A model generated the notes under the pieces. It did not search any database, was not told the DNA's origin, and worked only from the letters and a program-made list of their open reading frames with translations. 64,000 bases of DNA from Heterocephalus glaber (Eukaryota > Chordata > Mammalia > Rodentia > Bathyergidae): NCBI RefSeq assembly GCF_000247695.1, contig NW_004624801.1:1-64000 (forward strand), in the 5' to 3' direction. How positions within the stretch are numbered: the stretch's first letter is position 1; the number at the start of each line of letters is the position of its first letter. A program made the translations under genes and the position numbers. Positions 57,905 to 64,000 of the stretch are shown one piece after another.

Positions 57905-58420
57905 GCTGCAATTCTACCCTCTTTGAATTTCTGCCCTTTACCACATGACTTTCAAGTTCCTCCCACCAAAAAGTAGAATGCATTTTCCTACAACTTGACT
58001 CTTTGTCCATGTGATTGTTTTAACCAATGGAATGGTAGTGGGTATGAAATAACAAAAGCGTTAAAAAGTTTTGAACAGCTGAGCTTGCTCACTTATGAGT
58101 CTTATGTCATCATGAGAACATGACAAGGATAACCAAGGAGAAAGATGAACAATCTAGGAGCAGAGCTGCCCCAGCTGAACTGCTCCCGAGGAGCTTAGCA
58201 TCGAGAGTTCAATTCCTGGCTACTCCCAGAAGCATAAGTGACCTCATTCAAAATTACATATCATCCAGTTGAAGCTGGCTGAGATCAGCCCCACTTTCCT
58301 GAGTTGATCACATATGCATGAGCTAAATAAAACTTACTAGCATATACTACTAAGCTTGTGTTCTTATTTATTGTACACCATTACTTGGCATGTGGGTAAT
58401 TACACATCCATATCCTTCCG
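57905..58420 (+). repeat. MLT1-type MaLR LTR
   Basis: 'gcaattctaccctctttgaatttc', 'tgattgttttaaccaatggaatggtag', 'gagcagagctgcccc' and 'gcatgagctaaataaaacttac' follow the MLT1 order. Diverged. Confidence 0.6.
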
Positions 58421-58684
58421 CTATATCCTTCTTGTCAGCTGTAGAGCACAGGTTTTTTAAAAAACGTATCTATAGATCCTTACTGATAACATCCTTTTTA
58501 AACAGAGTGATTGCCAAGAAAGACTTGAAAATATAATAAGAATTAAATAAAGCACTTGATAAAAGCCTCAGAACTATCGTTTAGGCTAGGTAGTCTTTGT
58601 GTGTTCCTATGAATTTTCAAGGTACCTTGAAGTTATACACTCTCTTCTGTGCCCTTCGTAACAACCCCACAAAGTGGATCAAAC
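58421..58684. other. No recognised feature
   Basis: Short AT-rich spacer. Confidence 0.4.
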
Positions 58685-59085
58685 ATTAATACCTTATTTA
58701 TCAAGTACTTTCCATGTGTTCAGTTCTGTTCTAAATGCCTTACATATACTAACATGCTTATTTTCACATCTATCCTGTGAGGAAGAAAATATTTATTATT
58801 TCTGCAAGCAAGGATACCAAAGCTCATTTCAGCCTCATCCATGTAAGATATTACATTTTACATGTAAGATACATGTAAAATATTATAGCGACCATTTACT
58901 AAGAACTTTCTAATATCTTTACATGATTACCTCATTTAATTTTCACATCAATCCTTGAACCGGGAACTCTACATGAATAAATTTATTTTATAGATGAGAC
59001 AACTGAGGATCAAAAATGTTAAATATTTTGCCCATGTCACAGAGCTATTGTAGCCATGCTGAGGAATCTATACCTCAAGAACTCT
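58685..59085 (+). repeat. Two consecutive MIR SINEs
   Basis: 58685-58830 ('tatcaagtactttccatgtgttcagttctgttctaaatgccttacatatactaac') and 58885-59085 ('ttacatgattacctcatttaattttcacatcaatcc', 'gatgagacaactgaggatc', 'gcccatgtcacagagctattg') are separate MIR copies. The 79-codon frame at 58674-58913 lies across them. Confidence 0.85.
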
Positions 59086-59146
59086 AACAACTTAGGCCTG
59101 GTTGCATGGTCTACCATGCTCTTGGGAGTCATGACTAATAGGAGTT

Positions 59147-59640
59147 GTAGGAAAAAAATACAGCAAATTTTTTAATTTATAAGAAAAAGTTATGTCACGT
59201 AAAAGGCTGAAGACCAAGACCAAACCAGGCCACAACAAGCCTTTATTAGGGCAATAGATCTCCCGGGCTGTCTCTGAACAAAGGAGAGACAAAAGCAATA
59301 TGGCCGTGGCAGGGAGAGTCTTTTATAGAGACTGGGGTGGGGTTTGCAGGGGCTGAAGCGGGGTTGAATGAGGTAGTCACTAAGGAATGGAGGAGCTGGT
59401 GACGTCACTAGATGGTAGGAGGTGAGCAAGTATTAGGTTACTCTCTAGGTGGGAACAGAGGCATGCTGGGAAGAAGGGTTTGTTCTTTGGTGGGAGCAAC
59501 CATCTTGGCATGACGTCACACAGAGGAGAGGGCAAGGCACGATTGGGAGAGGGCAGCTGCTATACATAATAGCTGCTGAGGTAGTGGGAGACCTATCAAG
59601 TTATAGTAAAAGACACTTTGTCATTAATATCCCCCAAAGT
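59147..59640 (-). repeat. ERV-type LTR with TATA box and two CRE sites
   Basis: Minus-strand LTR architecture: TATAAAA (complement 59321-59327), then AATAAA about 75 bp downstream (complement 59242-59247) and a U5-like segment to about 59147. Upstream, the U3-like part contains two perfect palindromic TGACGTCA sites (59400-59407 and 59511-59518) and GC-richer promoter-like sequence. There is no internal retroviral sequence nearby, so it is probably a solo LTR. The outer borders and target duplication are not certain; a non-LTR promoter is the alternative. Overlapping frames (68, 79, 80 codons) are not genes. Confidence 0.6.
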
Positions 59641-61459
59641 ACTTCTTCTTGCTGCAACCACATTTATCTTATTATTCCTGTCACTTTCTGAAGCCCTCTT
59701 TTGTGTCTTTAGTTGTGCCATCCTGGATGCCTCAGTCCTGAATCAATTCAAAATGCTTAACTCTGGTGGTCGTTTTGACTTTAGGGAAGAGGCAGAAGTT
59801 GCACAGTGTCAGACCTGGTGAATAAAGTGGATGAGGACACACTGTCATGTTTTTATGAGTCTGACTTTCCAGAGGATGGCACTTGGCAGCAGGATTCACC
59901 ATATTTATGATCTTAACTACTAAAAGTACTCAAAGAGGACTTCTAGAACTCTTTCTGAAAGCAGCAAGAAGGACTGGATAAATGTGTTCCAAGTGAAAGC
60001 GAGTATTTTGAGGGCAATTAATGGCAATGTGCCTTTACTGTAACAAATTTTTAGCATTTAAACACCCACTACAGATGTTGAGCACAGTGCATATAGTCTT
60101 CCTGTGAGCAAGCTTCATCCTCAATGTCCTTCGTCCTTCAGAGTAGCCATACACGGGGATCTTACATGACGCTGAGTCTGAAGTTTTTCCTCTGAAAGGT
60201 AATCAAATTTCAAAACCCACTATTTAGTCCAAAAATTCCTTAAAGCTGGCCGCCTGTGTCTCTGGCTAGCCATTTCACACCAGTCACTAAAAACCCGGAA
60301 AGCTTCAAGGTCCTACTCCCTTGAATTTCTCTCATTTACAATGGACTCAAGTGTTATTTCAGAAATATATCATCAATACTTAATAATACTTAGTAATGAA
60401 TGAATCTTAACATTTCACCATAGTTCACTGTGAGCAACATTTTAATATAAAGACAATGGACCAAAGGATAAATAAAATTTATTTTCCTCTCTCTCGTTAG
60501 CCAACTTATCAGAATAACTTCTGTGATTCCATCTCAAGTTCCAGGATAGTTACTTTCTTGCTTTTAGGACTGGCTGTTAAAGTTTGCATCCTAAATTTCC
60601 TTTCTTTTTAATTTTTTCAACTCTTAAGATTGGACCTATGATGTAAACTCAGAAGAAAATCTTGGAATACAAAAGTTGTCTCCTGAAGTATCGTGGCTTA
60701 GGCCTGGGGAGCTACTTTAGGATTAACTATTATTTAGCAATTTAGGAAATAACTTAGCCAGTGACTTTGATTCAAAGAGTATTATTAATTAGGCAGTTAA
60801 GGTGCCGAATTGTACAAGATGACCCAGAACTCTGCAAGTTGAAATGAGATAAACCACTCTTATGAATCAGGAATGCAGAATTCATTGGTGCAGTCTGATG
60901 AGCTTGGTTATGATAATTGAGAGCAGTAATTAAGCACATATAAAGAGAGGTCTTTTAAAATATGTTAGCAAGTGTGCATTTTGGATGATTATGTTAGAAG
61001 CTAGATAATTGTTATGCAACTTGTGAAATTTATAACATTCTAATTACCGATTAAGTAAGATAATTTCTATTTAAAGAAGCAAAATATTTTTAGTAGGATT
61101 CCATATCTAGTAAGTTTTGGGAAATCCTAGACTTTAAATTACAATACTTAGGGAAATTAGAAAAAAAATCCATATGAATGAGCAAACAATAGACACAACA
61201 TGCTGGATATACCTGAAAAATTTGAAGATGGAGACTATACTTTTGGCCTTAATTTTAGAAATGAGTTGGAAGAAGTAAAAAAATGCACTCAAGAAGAATT
61301 TTTGCAATTTATTTTCCGAGTCAAAGCCAATATATGATGAAGACAATACCTGAAAAGATTCAGTGAATCTAGGACATACCTACCGGGTGACTTGGCTAGG
61401 AGGAATGGAATCAAGGATGAATTTAATGGCTTCTGTTGTGGTAGAAAAGTGAATATTCA
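59641..61459. other. No recognised feature (1.8 kb)
   Basis: AT-rich, apparently single-copy; a 70-codon minus-strand frame (61134-61346) is hydrophobic but not recognised. Confidence 0.4.
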
Positions 61460-61625
61460 GAGTTGGATCAACTTTCAATCTTAACTGATTCATACTAGCG
61501 TGACCTTGACAGGTTACTGGACTTTCGGGGACGTCTGTTTCATGGCCTAAAGGGAATATTAATATCTTCTGAGTAATATTGCTATGAGAACCATATGAAT
61601 TAATGCATGTAAATTAGCCAACAGT
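61460..61625 (-). repeat. MIR SINE fragment
   Basis: 'gtgaccttgacaggttactggactttcggggacgtctgtttcatggcctaaagggaatattaatatcttctgag' reads as the MIR core in reverse complement. Confidence 0.65.
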
Positions 61626-61929
61626 AGTTGTGACTCTGTATGTTCTAGAAATTTCCTTCATTTCCTTTTGCCTTTCTCTTGTCACTGCAACTCTGTATTA
61701 ATCAAACTTTCTGTTCCTTTTTAATATCTAGCTCTGTCTCTGATTCTTAATCAAGGGTTCAACAAAAGCTCACTTTTCAGTGAATGAACCAATGGAACAA
61801 CTTAATGTCTTTGAAAGTATTCTTTCCTACGTGACCTAAGGTATTAAAACTTGCTGGATACAAACTGTCAGTTAGAAAACCTGGTTGAGTATAAATATAA
61901 TGTTTCATTTTCTTATGTACATCAACGTT
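61626..61929. other. No recognised feature
   Basis: AT-rich spacer. Confidence 0.4.
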
Positions 61930-62285
61930 ACTCCCAGCATCTTGCCATTATGAATAATGCTGCTATGAACATCTGTACACAGATACCTCTTTGAGGCTTT
62001 GCTTCTAATTCTTTTGAATATGTACCTAGAAGTATAATTCCTGAATCATTTGGAACTTCTAATTTTAGTCTTTAAAAAGAACTATCATACTGTTTTATTT
62101 TCATAATGGCCACACCATTTTGTATTTCCACCAAGTCTGTATACAGATTCCAGTTTCTCCACATCCTCAGCAACAATATTTTTCTTCTTTTGAAAAATTA
62201 ATAGCTATCCTAAATGGGTATGAGATAGCACCCAATTGTGAGTTTGGTGTGCATTTTACATTATTAGCCATTTGGACATCTTTTT
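61930..62285 (-). repeat. L1M ORF2-end relic
   Basis: 'attatgaataatgctgctatgaacatctgtacac', 'cataatggccacaccattttgtatttccacc' and 'ctccacatcctcagcaacaatatttt' form the reverse complement of L1 ORF2 3' sequence. The 107- and 92-codon frames at 62120-62550 are antisense readings of it and of the adjoining minisatellite. Confidence 0.8.
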
Positions 62286-62286
62286 T

Positions 62287-62396
62287 CCAGTTCACTTTTC
62301 AACTCAATTTGCACTTTTTCTCCAGGTCAATTTTTATTTCAAATTGTGCTCTATTTCTCCAGTTCATTTTGAACTTAAATTGCACTTTTTTTTCTC
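62287..62396. repeat. Three-copy ~37-bp minisatellite
   Basis: Three diverged units each begin 'ccagttca/ccaggtca' (62287, 62322, 62359). Each runs through an A/T-rich middle and 'ttgcactttttct'-like words, ending '...ttct'. It abuts the end of L1M homology. Confidence 0.7.
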
Positions 62397-62399
62397 TTT

Positions 62400-63680
62400 T
62401 CTTTACCTATTTTTCTTTTCCCCAGAGAATGCAAAACAAGTAACTGCTTTCAAGTTTCTTCTGACTATATGGAATGTAGCTTCCAGGACTACTAACAGTC
62501 TCTGTCCTTGTTATGCTCTACCAAAATGTGGAATCTCCTTAAATGTATAAATGCATAAATGTATTGTTGGTCACACAACACAAATAGCTCCAAATCTATG
62601 TGATTCTACCAAGCTGTCCAGAAACATGAACAGCTTCTTCACATAATCCTAACTTTTCCAAACATCAATTCCTAGATACACACACTGAATTTGCTTTCTG
62701 TCTTTATAATACTCACTCTTTTTAAAAAATGATCCATTTTTTGTGAAGTCCAGAAAATCATCTCAATGGAAGACAATGTCCCTTTATATATGTGAATTAT
62801 TTTCATAATAATGGTAGTACACAGCTAAACAAAACAAAACAAAAACACTATAGTAATAAAAAGGGTTTGATACAGAATATAAGATATTTAAGCCTGATAT
62901 GAAAAGTACCCTCCATCCAGCTAATATTAGATTCTGAAACAAATTTTGAAGAACTGTTATAGACCTTTTCCTCACATATGACTGTGTTCCTTTTTAATTT
63001 ATCAAAATAAGAATTTCCATTTCTGTATAAACACTGGTCTCTATCAATTTTGACTGAGCTCTCATAATTGAGTGTGCCCCTGCCATAGGAAATAGACTTC
63101 TATTAGACATTTGCCATCAAGGGAAAGAACAGATAATTTTGCAAAAGAAAAAAAGAATCTGATAATTTCAGCTTAAATTTGATAAATATTTTAAATCTGG
63201 CTAAAAATAAGTAGAAAAAATTTTATGATACAAAATAATTTATAGTTGAGAAATATATTTTAGAAGTATTATTTCTATAAAAATAAGCAAGTTGATGACA
63301 CCTGGCACCACTTTGTATACTTTGACTCCAATTTCTTTGCTTTGAATCTATTTTACATGTCATGCTGTCTTTGTAAATTTTCTCTGGGATTTTTATTTCA
63401 CTCTAAGCATCTTCTTATTCAGTGTTTCCTTATGCAGTATTCTCATAGACTTTTAAAAAAATTCCATAGCAATTTAGCATAGAGAATATACTTTCTCAGT
63501 TACATTTTGCCTTTTGTTAGTTCAAAAAGTGTGTTTTGTTATTGAAATACAATCTGTCAAGTACATGTTTCCCTAAGACTTGTTAACAGTATCTTTCTCA
63601 TTTAATTTACAGTATATCTCTTTTCCTAATCATTTCTTCAAAACTTTAGCAAATTTCTCTATACGTCCCCAAAGAATTTT
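62400..63680. other. No recognised feature
   Basis: AT-rich DNA with short frames only. Confidence 0.4.
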
Positions 63681-63933
63681 CTAATAAAAATGTTTTCCAT
63701 GAATTACTTCAGCTGTTTTTATCTTGTTAGGATCAACACCTCTGTTCCAGTGGAAAATGGCTGTTTTATGCTTTGTCAGTAAATGAAAAAATTCAAATGG
63801 TGTCTCTAAATTGTCATTATCAAGTGTAGCAAGATTTGCTATAGTTTGGATTGTGAATTGCATTGCTTTAGAAATACTGAGAAAATTGTAGCTTTGTTCC
63901 TTGTTCCATGTGTGTAATGCTTTTTCTCTTTTA
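63681..63933 (-). other. Unrecognised open stretch
   Basis: The minus strand from about 63933 to 63681 is open for about 80 codons and has fairly even amino-acid usage (with a TWNKEQ start and a HGKHFY end before the stop), unlike most chance frames here. The longer frame merely continues into the (CA)n tract, where it reads Cys-Val repeats. There is no splice context and no domain known to me. It could be a fragment of an old transposase or a retrocopy, or chance. Confidence 0.2.
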
Positions 63934-63965
63934 TACACACACACGCGCTCACACACACACACGCG

Positions 63966-64000
<35 letters not shown>
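63934..64000. repeat. (CA)n microsatellite with CGCG interruptions
   Basis: CA repeat interrupted twice by 'cgcgct'; it runs off the window edge, so the true length is unknown. Confidence 0.98.

Overview
The window looks like a gene-poor stretch of a rodent nuclear genome. It is AT-rich and CpG-poor and contains no multi-exon gene that I can recognise. Its DNA is dominated by interspersed repeats of several ages. The lineage clue is a tRNA-derived, ID-like SINE (about 75 bp body, A box near TAGCTCAGTGG, B box near GTTCGATCC, tail starting GGTACCAAAA), present eleven times. Two dimeric B1-plus-ID SINEs (B1-dID type) are also present, and I saw no B2 or B4 elements. This fits a non-murid rodent; I cannot name the species.

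Layout. 0-11 kb: relics of L2, L1M, MER5 and an ERVL/MaLR-type LTR, with two ID SINEs and one B1-dID. 11-17.5 kb: a B1, three MaLR-type LTRs, a second B1-dID, and the first copy (11999-13065) of a ~0.96-kb segment. The second copy lies inverted at 31785-32742. 19.2 kb: a 215-bp hAT-type miniature transposon. 25.3-27.0 kb: a probable processed retrocopy, then a young L1 with its 5' part inverted (twin priming) and an apparent 3' transduction. 27-36 kb: L1M relics, a MLT1-type LTR, ERVL pol debris and two repeat-free blocks that could be conserved regulatory DNA.

37.1-44.6 kb is a stack of nested insertions. An old minus-strand L1 received a class I ERV (37248-42453, minus strand) that keeps one LTR, a leader and a broken gag but lacks pol and env. 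About 150 bp away the same L1 received a second LTR of the same family in the opposite orientation. A second twin-primed L1 and ID SINEs sit inside the ERV, and a CpG-rich class II (ERVK-like) solo LTR sits inside the second LTR.

44.8-64 kb: more ID SINEs, a Tc1/mariner-type transposase fragment, a short minus-strand L1, MIR relics, an L1M with a 128-bp tandem duplication beside a 100-N assembly gap (54995-55094), an isolated candidate exon (57399-57481), an LTR carrying two perfect TGACGTCA sites, a small minisatellite and a terminal (CA)n tract.

The open reading frames in the window are short. Those I could explain are fragments of L1 ORF2, ERV gag or pol, a transposase, or chance reading through simple repeats. 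I found no operon, CRISPR array, rRNA, functional tRNA gene or established protein-coding gene. Assignments to repeat families come from recall of consensus sequences while reading, not from a database search.
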